A stretch of 64,000 nt of DNA from Halichoerus grypus. Lineage: Eukaryota; Chordata; Mammalia; Carnivora; Phocidae. Numbering within the stretch: the first letter of the stretch is position 1; each line of letters begins with the position of its first letter. The notes below the pieces were generated by a model, which ran no database searches, was not told the origin of the DNA, and was given only the letters and a program-made list of their open reading frames with translations. Both the position numbers and the translations under genes were made by a program. Below are positions 46,597 through 57,490 of this stretch, one piece after another. The stretch spans positions 75,859,562 through 75,923,561 of the forward strand of contig NC_135719.1 of the NCBI RefSeq assembly GCF_964656455.1, given 5' to 3'.

Positions 46597-46925
46597 AGCT
46601 TCCTATTAATCCCTTCCCAGATGAATTGTTCTTTTGTTTTCTGAACAAGTGAGGCTGAGCCAGGGTGGTGGTAGTGGTGGTGGCCGGTAAAAGGCAAGAC
46701 CCCTGGGGTGGGGCGGTGCAGTGAGGGCCCCGGGGGTGGGCTGTTAGGGAGATGGATGGTGCCTCCTGCGGCATCTCCTGGGAGGGAAAGGGCGCCTCCA
46801 AGATGCTACCAGGTCCAACTTCCATTACATTGAGGATACGCTGAAAGAGACTGTCAAGTGGAGAAACTGAAGTGGGTAGTAGCTGTCCCGGAATACTCCA
46901 CTGTGATCCACTTTTTTCCATTTGG
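46597..46925. other. GC-rich unassigned segment
   Basis: Locally GC-rich ('ggggtggggcggtgcagtga', 'ggccccgggggtgggctgtt') with a few CpGs. It forms the upstream half of a reverse-strand frame. I do not recognise the translation, and no splice or promoter context supports a gene. Confidence 0.35.
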
Positions 46926-47074
46926 TTTTATTTTTTACTTGAGGTTTTGGGGCATTTTCCCCCCACTTTCCTTAGTTTCTGTATCCATTACCACATCCTA
47001 ACACTCTAATTGGCTTTCTGTGGGGCAAACAGGAGGTATTGCTTCTGGCAGGACAGGATTTTCTGTCCTGTTGA

Positions 47075-47180
47075 TTGATGGGTTAATTTTTATTGAGCAC
47101 GGTGTGCTACCAGCAGAACCAAAAATCCAAGACATAATTCCAGCTTTAGGAGTTTATGTTCTAATGAAAAGTAAGACAGA
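47075..47180 (-). repeat. L2 3' end, reverse strand
   Basis: 'taatttttattgagcacggt', 'gtgctaccagcagaacc', 'gacataattccagctttagg' and 'agtttatgttctaatgaaaa' follow the reversed L2 3' terminus. Confidence 0.55.
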
Positions 47181-47455
47181 CAACACATGCAAACCTCCCG
47201 GTTTCTTTCTCTTACCAGTAGTTTTCCCTTCTATCTCTCTCTTTTAAGACAAGTCTACATAAGCAATAAGTGGATATTGAGGCACCTAGACAGATAACTT
47301 AGGGCCCAGAAACATGCCATTAAAAAAGGAGGGGAGCCGATTAGATCAAACACCCTAGTGGGGGGAGTGGGTTCATTGGAAGAGTTTGAGTGGTTGTTCA
47401 ATGCTGGACTTTAAAACAGGCAAACATTTCTCCAGATTCTTTTGGTTCTATCCTG

Positions 47456-47493
47456 TGTCAAGTTAGATTAAATTATGTCAAGTTAGATTAAAG
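47456..47493. repeat. 20-bp tandem duplication
   Basis: 'tgtcaagttagattaaatta' is followed at once by a second 'tgtcaagttagattaaag'. The two copies agree over 17 bases. Confidence 0.9.
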
Positions 47494-47840
47494 AAAGTTC
47501 CATTCTTGGACTATGTAATAGTTTAACCCCACACAGAAATCCCTTCACTGAAATACAACTCAATACTACCTGACTTAATCTCATGAAGGTCTGACGATTT
47601 TTCAATAGTCATTTGAAGAATGCTTCATTGTCCCTCCATGTCCATGATACAAGAATCCATATGCTCATTGATCCGTAAATTACCAGACCCCCCGCAAAGA
47701 AGTTTCCCTTTCCAGACAGTTCTCTTTCCTTTTATCAAACACTCAAAGTTAAGTGACCCAGAGTGTTGTCCAACTTGCTCAGAGGAAATTTAGTGCTCAA
47801 ATGAGCTCATTGTTTCATCTCTGAATCAGTCACAATATTT

Positions 47841-48030
47841 CTCTTTTTTTTTAAGATTTTATTTATTTATTTGTCAGAGAGAGAGAGAGCATAAGCAGGG
47901 GGAGCGGCAGGCAGAGGGAGAAGCAGACTCTCTGCTGAGCAGAAGCCCAACTCGGGACTGGATCCCAGGACCCCAAGATCATGACTGAGCCGAAGGCAGA
48001 CACTTAACCAACTGAGCCACCCAGACGCCC
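47841..48030 (-). mobile_element. Carnivore tRNA-derived SINE, reverse strand
   Basis: 'ttaagattttatttatttat' then an AG-rich block, 'ggatcccaggaccccaagat' and 'gagccacccagacgcccc'. An exact 14-bp duplication 'cagtcacaatattt' lies at 47827-47840 and 48031-48044. Confidence 0.97.
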
Positions 48031-48129
48031 CAGTCACAATATTTGTGAACTACGATTTCCTCATCCATAAAGTGATGTATATTGGAGATGATGATCTTTA
48101 CGATTCTTCCAGCTCTGAAGCACCTCCCA

Positions 48130-48156
48130 ACACACACACACACACACACACACACA
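48130..48156. repeat. (CA)n microsatellite, about 13 units
   Basis: An uninterrupted CA run. Confidence 0.95.
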
Positions 48157-48194
48157 TTCTTATATGATTTCTGATCTCATTCATACCCTTACTT

Positions 48195-48305
48195 AATTAC
48201 AATAGAAGCTGCGTAAGAGCATGACCCATGTCTGCCTTGTTCACCTAGATTCCCCTGGTTCCTAGCACATAAATGGAGTGCACTAAATATATCTTGAATG
48301 AACAA
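48195..48305 (+). repeat. L2 3' tail, plus strand
   Basis: 'tagaagctgcgtaagagcat', 'gttcctagcacataaatgga' and 'gcactaaatatatcttgaat' match the L2 3' end. Confidence 0.6.
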
Positions 48306-49117
48306 ATTACTCTACATTCATAGGGTTATGTGCCTCAAATCGTTCTTTGGAAGGAAACAGTCCATAATAGAAGTTCTCACATTTTATTTGCATATAATTC
48401 TTATATTGTATGTAAAAATCTTATGCTTACTCTGCCTGTGTAGCTACAGGTAAAATTTTGTCATTTCCTTCTCCTCCTTTTTTCTCTTGTTGATCTGGTT
48501 CTCTTGCATACTATTTCATAAAAGGCCCCGATTTAAAAAATACAGCTAAAATGTAGAACGGGACACTTACACGCAGGTGGCCAGAGCTGGGGCTGCTCAG
48601 AAAGAAGGGAGCAAGGTCCCTGAGCCCAGGGAGGCCAGGTCTGCTGCCACCAAACCTACCAGCTGACAGCCAATCTAACAACACACAGAAGGAACAAAGC
48701 TCCTTGCTCCCTAGGCTAAACATGTTAACCTGTCCCCCCACAACAATGGGTCTGATCCTTCAGAACTGGGCAGAATGAGCCAACCACGGGCACAGAGGCC
48801 CCGGAGACTCCCACTGCTGCCCACTGAGAGAGTCCACGGTGAGGGCTAGGGTCCGAACAACTTCGACCACGTTCAATGTGCTGATTTTATCTCTTCCTGC
48901 TGAGTCAGAGGTTTTTCTCTAAGCATAAAGCTTAGCCAGAACAATGAGATGGTGTTCTTGGATAGGTGGACAGCAGAGAATTAAAGGGTGGATTATGGGG
49001 AAGGTCCAGGAAAAAACGGGAACCCGATATGGGAGAAGAGATGTACTTGGGGGACTGATATGCTCCCTCTAAATGGCGCTCTGAAGTGCAGGCCTTCTAT
49101 ACATTTGATGGGCAATG
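48306..49117. other. Unassigned, locally GC-richer non-coding DNA
   Basis: No gene or named repeat. The part 48530-48880 is richer in G and C and has several CpGs. It ends near an AP-1-like 'tgctgagtcagag' at about 48898. The CTCF motif at 49118 follows. Confidence 0.35.
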
Positions 49118-49131
49118 CTGCCCTCTAGTGG
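49118..49131 (-). promoter_or_regulatory. Candidate CTCF binding site
   Basis: On the minus strand the sequence is 'ccactagagggcag', which fits every position of the core CTCF consensus CCASYAGRKGGCRS. It is in unique sequence outside any SINE. CTCF is the zinc-finger protein that anchors chromatin loops, and orientation matters for pairing. Occupancy cannot be judged from sequence alone. Confidence 0.5.
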
Positions 49132-49273
49132 CCAATGGAGATAAGCACAGGTTCCAGTTAAATTCCCCTAATACTTAGGGTCATCTTTTGTTGGGAACTT
49201 CATCAGCAGTTTTGAGATTACTTTGCTTTGAGATCTTGAATTGAAAAGACAGACATTTTACCAAAACACATAA

Positions 49274-49524
49274 CTCCTTTTTTTTAAATTTTTAAAAAGA
49301 TTTTAAAAATTTTTTAAAAGATTTTAAAAATTTAAAAAAAGATTTTAAAAATTTATTTGACAGAAAGAGACAGTGAGAGAGGGAACACAAGCAGGGGGAG
49401 TGGGAGAGGGAGAAGCAGGCTTCCCATGGAGCAGAGAGTCTGATGTGGGGCTCGATCCCAGGACCCTGGGATCATGACCTGAGCCGAAGGCAGACGCTTA
49501 ACGACTGAGCCACCCAGGTGCCCC
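49274..49524 (-). mobile_element. Carnivore tRNA-derived SINE with a rearranged tail, reverse strand
   Basis: The body is standard ('ctcgatcccaggaccctggg', 'gagccacccaggtgcccc'). The tail side at 49278-49350 is unusual: the unit 'aagattttaaaaattt' occurs about three times, so the A-tail junction has been duplicated. Flanks 'aaaacacataa' at 49263-49273 and 49525-49535 are an exact duplication. Confidence 0.94.
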
Positions 49525-49904
49525 AAAACACATAATTTCTTATAAAAGAACTCGTCTGACTCTCCTCCTCTTCCTTTCTTCGCTCGTTTTTCCATGATGT
49601 TTCTACATAACGCAATCAGTTGGCCTTCCCAGCAAACCACTGGGCCCCAGCCCTTGAAGAAGCCTGGGGAAGCTTGGCACCTCTCTTACACCTCGGGTGC
49701 TGGCTACTAGAGGACCACTGGGAAAGGCACGGGGTGGACATTTTCTCTCACTGCTCCTTTCAGTTGGAAGGCTGTGTCCTTATTTCCTCACATGGCTGGT
49801 TCCTTCCCATCACTTAGCTCAGCTCAGAGGCCACTTGGCTACAGCAGCCCAACCACACCCCCACCCTCCCAGAGTGCCAATCCCCAGCACGTGACCACTC
49901 TTCT

Positions 49905-50105
49905 GGCTCAATACAGCTCATCGCTTTTCAAAATTATGTTTATTTGTTTCCTTATTTACTGTCTCTCTCTCCCCCATCACAATACTACCTTCATAACAGC
50001 AGGAACTTTATTTTTTTTTCCACTCATAGATCTCCGAACACTAGAAAATGTTGCAGGTGTTTGGCACATAGCCAACTCTCAATAAATATTTCTGAATGAA
50101 TGATG
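49905..50105 (+). repeat. L2 3' end, plus strand
   Basis: 'gtttccttatttactgtctc', 'aacagcaggaactttatttt', 'gcaggtgtttggcacatagc' and 'caataaatatttctgaatga' follow the L2 3' UTR and terminus. Confidence 0.65.
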
Positions 50106-51075
50106 AGACTCTTTATCTCCTAAAACTTCTCTCCCAATAACAATATTTGTGTCTAACATCTTGCCATCTCCAATGTTGGGAAAGTGGGACGTGGAGATCT
50201 AGGCAGAATTTCACTAAGGGAACCTGGAAGGTACACAATCCCTGTCCATGCATTGGCAGACGCAGCAGATTAGAATTGCAAATTACTAGAGCTAGGTTTA
50301 ATGGAATTTCTTAAAAGTCTGATTATCTGTGTTTCCCCTCGTCTACTCAGCAAAAAGTCCTATTGTAGGCAGGTACAGTTTTCTAAAACAATGGAAACAC
50401 ACAGAAAAGAAATAGAAAAGAACATAATGACAAAGAAAATTCTCACAGTCTTTTCAATAATCAAATATCAGTTGGTAGCAGTATGATTTCATTTAACTGA
50501 TTTGAGACATAAACTCATGGATACACAACCCCATTGTACCAGGAGAGTTTTTAAGAGGATGATGTCCTTTCTTGGTCATACCAGCATATCCCGTGCTGTA
50601 GTGACCACAGTATCTGCCCTCATTACGTCTTTTAAAGCAACAATTTCATGTTTCCTTACCTACCTGTAGAACCATCTTTATAAGATGTGTTTTGATAGTC
50701 TACTTACATCAGGGCTTTTCTCCTTTTCGTTTCTTTTTTTTCTTCCTTTTTTCTCCCCATATAAAATAAAATATGCCACACTAATGTGTAAAACAAAACA
50801 AAACAAAAAAAATCCTGAGCTGCTCTGGTTAAAGCCAAGTTAGGGACCCCGAGTCCTGCCCAGTGAGCCTCTCTCACCATTCTTTCCTCCCTCCCTCCCC
50901 TTCTGTCATGATGGAAGCCACTGGGTTCCCTCGGGGGAGTTACAGCATTCCCGAATATAGACAGAAACCAATGGTGGAGATCATACCCATAGTAACCCCA
51001 ATACTTTTTTTAAATATTCTAATATTCTATTATTAATTCTGGCTAAAGAGAAGCACTTGTTAAACAGGCTAATGT
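50106..51075. other. Unassigned non-coding DNA
   Basis: No gene or named repeat. A short AAAC run lies near 50790-50810. Confidence 0.4.
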
Positions 51076-51079
51076 GTGA

Positions 51080-52330
51080 TTTCCATACATTTGCTCATTC
51101 AGTAAACATTGTGGATTATGTTCTTACCACGTGCCAGCTCTGCTAACAATGGGGGATGCCTGCGAAACAAATGGGGCCCCTGCTTTCACAGAGTTTATTG
51201 CAGTTGGAGATACTGATAAATAAACAGACAGTTACAATACAACGTAGCAAATGTGATGATAGAGTAAATACAGTGGGGAGCGTCCAAGGAGTACACTTAG
51301 CAGGAACTTCATAGATCACAGAAGGCTTTTTGGAGGTGGAGAGAGAGAGAGAGAGAGATGGGTGAGGACTTGGGAATGCAGTTTTCCAGTTAAGAGGATA
51401 ACACATTCACACGGGCCCAGGGTGGGAAAGAGCATGGCTCTTCTGAGGAACTGGAAGAAGCTCTGTTTCAAAGGAGCATCAAGTGTATGGGAGACACAGT
51501 GGGGAAAGGAGGGAAAGGTCAGGCTGGAGAGGTGGGCAGAGTCTACATCACAAAGGGCTATATAAGTAATTGTAAAAAGTCTGGACTTTAGCTGGAGGAC
51601 AATATAAACCTATTGAAAGATTATAATCAGGAAAATGATGTGATCAGATCAGCTGTAGTTTAAGAATGCCAGCAAGGCTGATCAATGAGGAGAATGTTGT
51701 GGTAATTGAGATGAGAGATGATGGTGGTCTAATTCAGCAAATGACCATTGAGATGGATTTAAGGGGTAGAAGATTCTACTCAAGAAGTAGGATCAACAAG
51801 ACGTGGTTGTGTTGAATATGGGAGATGAGGGGAAAGGAAAGGAAAAATATGTCCAGGCTTCTGGCTTGAGCCACGGAGTGGATGGAGATTCCATCACCAA
51901 TACAGGGGAACTAATATGGGCAGAGGGATAATGAGTTTTATTTGGACATGTTGTGGGATATGTTTGTGAGATAAGCAAGTGGAAATAATTAGGATGCAGT
52001 TGTGTATGTGGATTTGAACCTCAGAAAAAAGTATGGCCTAAAGATTAAGATACAGGATTCATCAGCATATGTGGTTGGTGGTACTTGAAAACATGCAAAT
52101 ACATAAGATATCCAAAAGATTTCGTAGAGAGAGGGTCTAGAAGAGAACCTTGCAGGACAACACATGTAAAGGGCAAACAGAAGAAGAAGAGCGCCATAGG
52201 ACACAGCGAAGGAAGCAACAAGGAGGTGGAAGGCAAATTTTTGGAAGCCAGAGGAAAAGAGTGTTTCAAGAAGGAGAGAGTGGTTGACGATGTTGGATTT
52301 TGCTGAGAGATAGCTGAGCAATGTTCTTTG
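51080..52330 (-). repeat. Long L2 LINE, reverse strand
   Basis: The longest old LINE in the window. It starts with the reversed 3' end ('gctcattcagtaaacattgt', 'ttaccacgtgccagctctgc') and goes on into ORF2: 'aaagggctatataagtaatt', 'gtctggactttagctggagg', 'gatgtgatcagatcagctgt', 'gagatgagagatgatggtgg', 'caggcttctggcttgagcca', 'tggacatgttgtgggatatg', 'acaggattcatcagcatatg' and 'gaaccttgcaggacaacaca'. Frames of up to 119 codons on either strand within it are relics. Confidence 0.8.
51339..51358. repeat. (GA)n short microsatellite
   Basis: Ten GA units inside the reverse L2. Confidence 0.9.
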
Positions 52331-52579
52331 GTTTTAGCCAGAAGGCAGTCATTGGTGACCCTAGTGAAAATAATATCCATGGAAGTCATAAGAATAGAAG
52401 TCACATTGTTATAAGGTCAAGGGAAGATGGAAAAGTAAAGACAACAGGGAGACAATTCTTAGGAAGCTTCTCTATGAAAGAAAAGTAAGAACACATGGTG
52501 ATAATGGAATAGAAATGTAAGGTCAGAGGAGATTTTTGTTTGATTTTATGTAGAAATACTGATGGAAAGGAAAGTATTA

Positions 52580-52700
52580 TCATTCCTATTTTATAGAGAA
52601 TCAAAGAGGTTAAGCAATTTACCCGAAGTCATATAATCAGCAAGCTAGGATTCAAACGTAGGTCTGTCTGGCTCTATAGTCCTTGTTCTTAACTATAAAA
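52580..52700 (-). repeat. MIR fragment, reverse strand
   Basis: 'cctattttatagagaatcaa', 'agaggttaagcaatttaccc', 'gctaggattcaaacgtaggt' and 'ctgtctggctctatagtcct' follow MIR in reverse. Confidence 0.8.
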
Positions 52701-52804
52701 ATACAGGAATAACTCAGTTCTAGGTTCTGGCTTGCCAATAGAGTTTACTAGCTCAGAATCATATTCTAGTTAGTACTGGGGGAAAAGCAAATATCAGGTA
52801 CCCC

Positions 52805-52885
52805 ACCCCCATTTAATGGACTAGGAAACTGAAGCTAGAAGAGTCTGGCTTATGCTTGCATAGCTCACTAGTGGCAAATCTCAGC
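52805..52885 (-). repeat. Second MIR-like fragment, reverse strand
   Basis: 'cccatttaatggactaggaa', 'actgaagctagaagagtctg' and 'catagctcactagtggcaaa' resemble the same MIR segment as the copy 110 bp upstream, so it is a separate insertion or a duplication. Confidence 0.55.
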
Positions 52886-53579
52886 TCTGCTCTTTGTCTC
52901 CTTTTATTTTATCTTTCATAACATCTCCACTTGGCTTAGGAGATTCGGAGTGGGAGAATAAGACATGAAGTATCTTGGTATGACAACCAAGTGGGTTAGG
53001 CTATTTAGATTTGCTGCATAAATATTATGAGGCTAAAGTGATCTCTAAAAACTCTGCTTAGCATGCTAATATGTAAATAAGTAAAATTCTGAAGATGTAT
53101 GCCTAACCTCCCATATATTATATTTCTAGTAAAAATTATCAAAATTAGCACTTTCCAACTCAACCTCAGTTGGTGTTATTCACCTGGTTACATAAGTATA
53201 TAAGAATTGCCAATGTTATCCTCAGGGAAATGAATGTATCACTTTTGCATTCCCTGTTTAATCTGCCGCAAGTTGTGTAAGTACAGATTGGATAATTAAG
53301 GGAAGTTTTAGAAATGAGAGATGTAAGAACATAATGAAATAAAAAATAACAGTATACAAAATTGTGCAGTAGAGGTGGTCAACCTTTTTGTAACACAAAA
53401 CTCTTGTCTAGGTATGCATCAGATTCAGTTCAGTGACATAATGGTTTAAAATACGAAAATTAACAAACAGGTAAGGGGTGCCATCTCGATAAGTTTCGCT
53501 CTTGGTGTCTACTCAAATACCTCCTAAGCAAGCCCACAGATTTTGCTTTCAGGCAATGTAAACTAAAACCCTACTGATT

Positions 53580-54225
53580 CAGAGCATGTGCTCAGGAATC
53601 AGACTGCTTAGCTCAAATGCTAGTTGCATATGTACTAATTTAGTGACCTTAGGCAAGTCACTTAACCTCCCTATGTCTCAGATTAGTCAGTATAATATGA
53701 GGATATTCACCGTGTCTATTTTGGGGGCATAATTCTCCATGGGTCTCTCATATTGTTACCTATCTTAAGAAGATACTGACTTCCCATTGTTCTAGGTTAC
53801 CTTCTCAAGGATTTGTAGAGCAAGCAGCCTTGGAACATAGAAATAGGGTCTCCCTCAGAGCAGACGGCAGGCATACTTACTGCCTATTATAAAAGATTTA
53901 GGTTTACTAAGCTTAGGGCTCCTCTTCTACAACACAGTCCACTGTGTATGCTGGCATCCCCATGGAACTTCAGGGCCAGAAGAACTACACAAATATGCTG
54001 ACGCTCATGCTGTAGGCTGAGTCATGAGTAATAAAATCCTTTGTCTCTGACCCAGGATACTTGTGTCTTCTGCCAGCACTCAGAAGCTTGGCAAAAGAGC
54101 AAAATCTCAGATCCCTTGCAGTTCTTCACAACTTAGAGAATTTAAAGATGAAATGAGTTTGTTCATTGAAAATGCTTAGCACACTTCTTGGTACTTAGTA
54201 AGAACTCAAGAAATGTTAACTCTAT
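53580..54225 (+). repeat. MIR, plus strand, split by a 0.4-kb insertion
   Basis: Left part: 'aggaatcagactgcttagct', 'ttaggcaagtcacttaacct', 'ccctatgtctcagattagtc'. Right part (54130-54225): 'aaagatgaaatgagtttgtt', 'atgcttagcacacttcttgg' and 'tacttagtaagaactcaaga'. The two halves join in MIR order. Confidence 0.65.
53735..54125 (+). repeat. Possible ERVL-type solo LTR inside a MIR
   Basis: The insert carries a 3'-LTR-like end: 'gagtcatgagtaataaaatc', 'ctttgtctctgacccaggat' and 'acttgtgtcttctgccagca' recall ERVL LTRs such as the LTR16/LTR33 group, with 'aataaa' as polyadenylation signal. I cannot find clean TG...CA ends with a matching duplication. No retroviral coding sequence is present. Confidence 0.4.
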
Positions 54226-55290
54226 ATCAGAACCATCACAATAGAGGTATGCCCGTGGGAGTGTCACATAAGTGAAAGCATGTATTATGCCTGAAGCCCC
54301 ACTAACAGAAATCAATCCTGTGTGTTAAAGGCCCAGAAAAATCTTTGTTGAATGAATAGATGAAATCCCAGAGAGAAGTACAGGGAGCCTTTCTCTGTCA
54401 CCCAGAAGTAGACTTCTAAGTAATTGAAGTGTCCCTGTCCTCAAATTATCTCCACCAAATTTGACAACCATTTTACCTACTGAAAGGAAACTCCATCAAA
54501 AGTCGAAGATAAAAAGAAACAATAAAATAACAAAACAAACTTTTGACCTACTTTGTTATGCATTGAAAGGCACACTTTGGCAGACAAAAAGGCTTGTGCT
54601 GGGTAATTGTCATCAGTGTTTCACTTAATATTTTAATGAGCTGAGCAACTGACATCCTGGCTGAACACATGCCTTTTGTGGGTCTTGTTGCTAAGCAAAA
54701 AAGTGTATAAAAAACTTGTTGTCCTGTTTTTTTTAAAAAAAAAAAAACCCACATAATTCTTTAAAACATAAATACATCCCAACTGTCACTTGGATTTATA
54801 CAAAGATGATTCCTGTCATCCTCCTTCCAGCTCTCCTCATATTTTCCTTCTCCCTCAGAGCTGCTGAGTTGGGTTCCAGATCCCTGTGCTGGTTCCTGGA
54901 TACAGAGCAGATCCTTCTGAGCCAGGACATGTCTGCCAGGATGGGCAGCATCGTCTTTAGCTATTTCTCTCCTCTCTTCTCCTCAACCCTTCCCAGAACT
55001 ACACTGATACATTTGGTTTAATATTCCTTCTTTCTTTTCAACTGGCAAAGTCTTCTCCAAAGCCGATGTTTTTCTCTTTTTGCTCCTTCCTCTTCTTTTC
55101 TCTCTTCCCTCCTTTTCCCCACTCTCTGGGGAGGGGTGATTTATTGGAAGCCCCAGGATGATCAAGAGGCAATTTTAGAGAAGCAGGGGACGTTGGTAAT
55201 GTGATTCTAAATTGGGCAGGAGTAACAGCAAACTGAATACTCTTTAAGCAATGTGGTATTTACATTCCTTATTTGCTGGCCCTTGAAGAA
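54226..55290. other. Unassigned non-coding DNA
   Basis: No named repeat or gene. An AT-only run of T then A occurs at about 54726-54748. Frames at 54548-54754 and 54806-55021 are short and unsupported. Confidence 0.4.
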
Positions 55291-55313
55291 AAGCATTAAA
55301 ATTCTCCCCATCA

Positions 55314-55509
55314 GGGACGCCTGGGTGGCTCAGTTGGTTAAGCATCTGCCTTCGGCTCAAGTCATGATCCCAGGGCCCTGGGATTGAGTCCTATGTCGGG
55401 CCCCCAGCTCAGTGGGGAGTCTGCTTCTCCCTCTGCCTCTGCCTCTCCCTGCTGCTTGTGCTCTCTCTCTCTCTCTCTGTCAAATAAATAAATAAAATCT
55501 TTAAAAAAA
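55314..55509 (+). mobile_element. Carnivore tRNA-derived SINE, main subfamily
   Basis: The head 'ggacgcctgggtggctcagt' continues to 'gggattgagtcctatgtcgg', a CT-rich part and an A-rich tail. An exact 17-bp duplication 'taaaattctccccatca' lies at 55297-55313 and 55510-55526. The target is an older MIR. Confidence 0.97.
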
Positions 55510-55514
55510 TAAAA

Positions 55515-55630
55515 TTCTCCCCATCATACAGATGGGAAAACAAAGGACTGAGAGATTAAGCTACCACACCAGGTCTAACAGAGAATAAATGGCAACACCC
55601 AAATTTATGCCCAGACAGAGCAACTCCAAG
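55515..55630 (-). repeat. MIR, reverse strand, cut by the adjacent SINE
   Basis: 'ctccccatcatacagatggg', 'aaaacaaaggactgagagat' and 'taagctaccacaccaggtct' are MIR in reverse. The start was split off by the SINE. Confidence 0.75.
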
Positions 55631-55884
55631 GCTGAATCTTAGCCCTGTGATCTCATGTCTTGAGCTCAGATTTGGGGGATAAATAAGAGTTATCTAAACA
55701 AATTAATAAAGGAGAGGACAAGTTTTTGTACGCAGAGGGCCCAGCATTATATACAGGCGGAAAGATGTGAACCAGCTTAATAAGTTTGGGGAACCACAAT
55801 ATCCACCGGGGAGTAACCAGGAAACAAACATACAAAAAACCTAGGAAACTCTGGACACTCACTTATGACATAGCATAGGAGTAG

Positions 55885-56075
55885 GAAGACATGGAGGGTC
55901 ATATCTAAGAGATCTGGATTAGAATAACATCTAACATAATGGTCTATGCATTATTTAACCTCTGTAAGCCTCTATTTCCTCATCTCTAAAACTGAGATAC
56001 ATTTCACAGTTTAATGGCACAGATTTTAAAAAGATAACATATGAAATAGCTTTGTAAACTATGGCATTCTATGCA
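55885..56075 (+). repeat. MIR, plus strand
   Basis: 'tatttaacctctgtaagcct', 'ctatttcctcatctctaaaa', 'ctgagatacatttcacagtt' and 'gaaatagctttgtaaactat' follow MIR. Confidence 0.65.
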
Positions 56076-56699
56076 AATATCTTTCTCCCTCTTAGCTTCT
56101 TCCCCTCTGTCATGGAAAGTAGGTTCATAATTGGGACTCAGGAAGCAACTATAAAATAAAGGACATTCCAGGGACCTGGGGAAATCTTGCAGGCAGGCTG
56201 CACTCTAGAAGTTATTCTTTTCTAGCCTGAGGTCTGGGAGGTTTATGAGACCCATCCTAACCCAGCGGCACAGAGAAAACGGTTTTGTCAAAGACATTAG
56301 TCAAGCATTTTTCTACTAGAGGGAATTGTACCTTTGAACTCCAGCATTTTATGGATTTTTATGAAATACGATAAGAACAGAAATACTAAAACAAAGGAAT
56401 GTTAGACTCTTTATCTTAAAAACTGAACTTTGAGAAGATACGGAGAACTCTGGGATTTGTATATCTGCTCTAATCCAATGAGCTGGTGTGGGAGGCAGGG
56501 TCAGCGTGGGATGTGGACTGGGGCAAAAGCTAGGCTGATCAGCAGATGAGGACGAGGCCTGTGACAGAAGATCCCAAGCCCACTGAGCCACCTCCCCAAG
56601 CCACCACTCAATTTCAGTACGTGGAATGATTTGGAGCCATTTGCAAGTCAGGCAACACTAGCCAGCAGAAAATTCTGTCACATTTTGAGGGCTCTTCTC

Positions 56700-56830
56700 T
56701 GTCCCTAAGCACCCTTCTAGGAGCTAAAGATACGGTCATGGACAGGACCAGCAATATCACTGCTGTCTTGGAGCTTACATTCTAGGCCCAGGTGGGTAGG
56801 GGTGGAGAGTATAAATGAACCAGGTAATTT
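56700..56830 (-). repeat. L2 3' fragment, reverse strand
   Basis: 'cccttctaggagctaaagat', 'gtcatggacaggaccagcaa' and 'cttggagcttacattctagg' are the reversed L2 3' region. Confidence 0.65.
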
Positions 56831-56984
56831 CAAATGAAGTGCTCAAAGACATATAGGAGGTGCTCACTAGTATTTGTTAACTGGATAGATAGATTAATAA
56901 GGCCTAGGATTCTCTCAAAAGGCCATCTTTGTGCAGCAAGGCAGTCAAGCCAACTGTCTTCATTGGCAGTGCCATTTAAAGCAG

Positions 56985-57080
56985 TCATTCAGATTCATTC
57001 AACCATTTAGCAAAGAGTTCTTAAGCATCTATTCCATGCCAGGCACTATGCTAGTAAAGACAAACCTATCCCACTCGGTA
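56985..57080 (-). repeat. L2/MIR 3'-like fragment, reverse strand
   Basis: 'attcattcaaccatttagca', 'cttaagcatctattccatgc' and 'caggcactatgctagtaaag' resemble the reversed L2 3' terminus and partly repeat the type of the copy just upstream. Confidence 0.55.
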
Positions 57081-57427
57081 ACCCTTTCATTGAGGAATCA
57101 GCTTCTGTTGACTTTGTTCTTCTACTGATTTTGCCCACTTTCAGATTCAGGCTGAATGTACCTGCTACTAGGAGGGACATAGAAGGCTTGGTGCCAAAAG
57201 GCTTGCAGAGCCTGGATGGTCCAGGCTTCCCATCTAGGAGAAGTAAGGAGTGACATTTTCACAAGGCAGGTGGCTCCCTGCTGGAGTTTCCTGTTGCCCT
57301 CAGAATCTCATGTAAAACCAGTAAGAAAATGAAAGTTAAGCATTAGGCAGTGCAGTGACCAATTCTTTCCCAAGCACGAGCGTACATGCTATTTAATTTA
57401 TAGATGGGTAACCCGACCACAGAATTC

Positions 57428-57490
57428 TCCAGAAGTCTAGACATCCAGAAGTCTCCAATATTCTAGAAGTCTAAAAGTCTAGAAGTTTAC
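57428..57490. repeat. Degenerate 'ctagaagtct' tandem repeat
   Basis: Five to six imperfect copies of a ten-base unit ('ccagaagtct', 'ctagaagtct', 'aaaagtct', 'ctagaagttt') with short spacers. A very small minisatellite. Confidence 0.85.

Noticed and set aside
52045..52404. 119-codon reverse frame and a 110-codon neighbour
   Set aside because: Both are inside or at the edge of the long reverse L2 and look like decayed LINE sequence.
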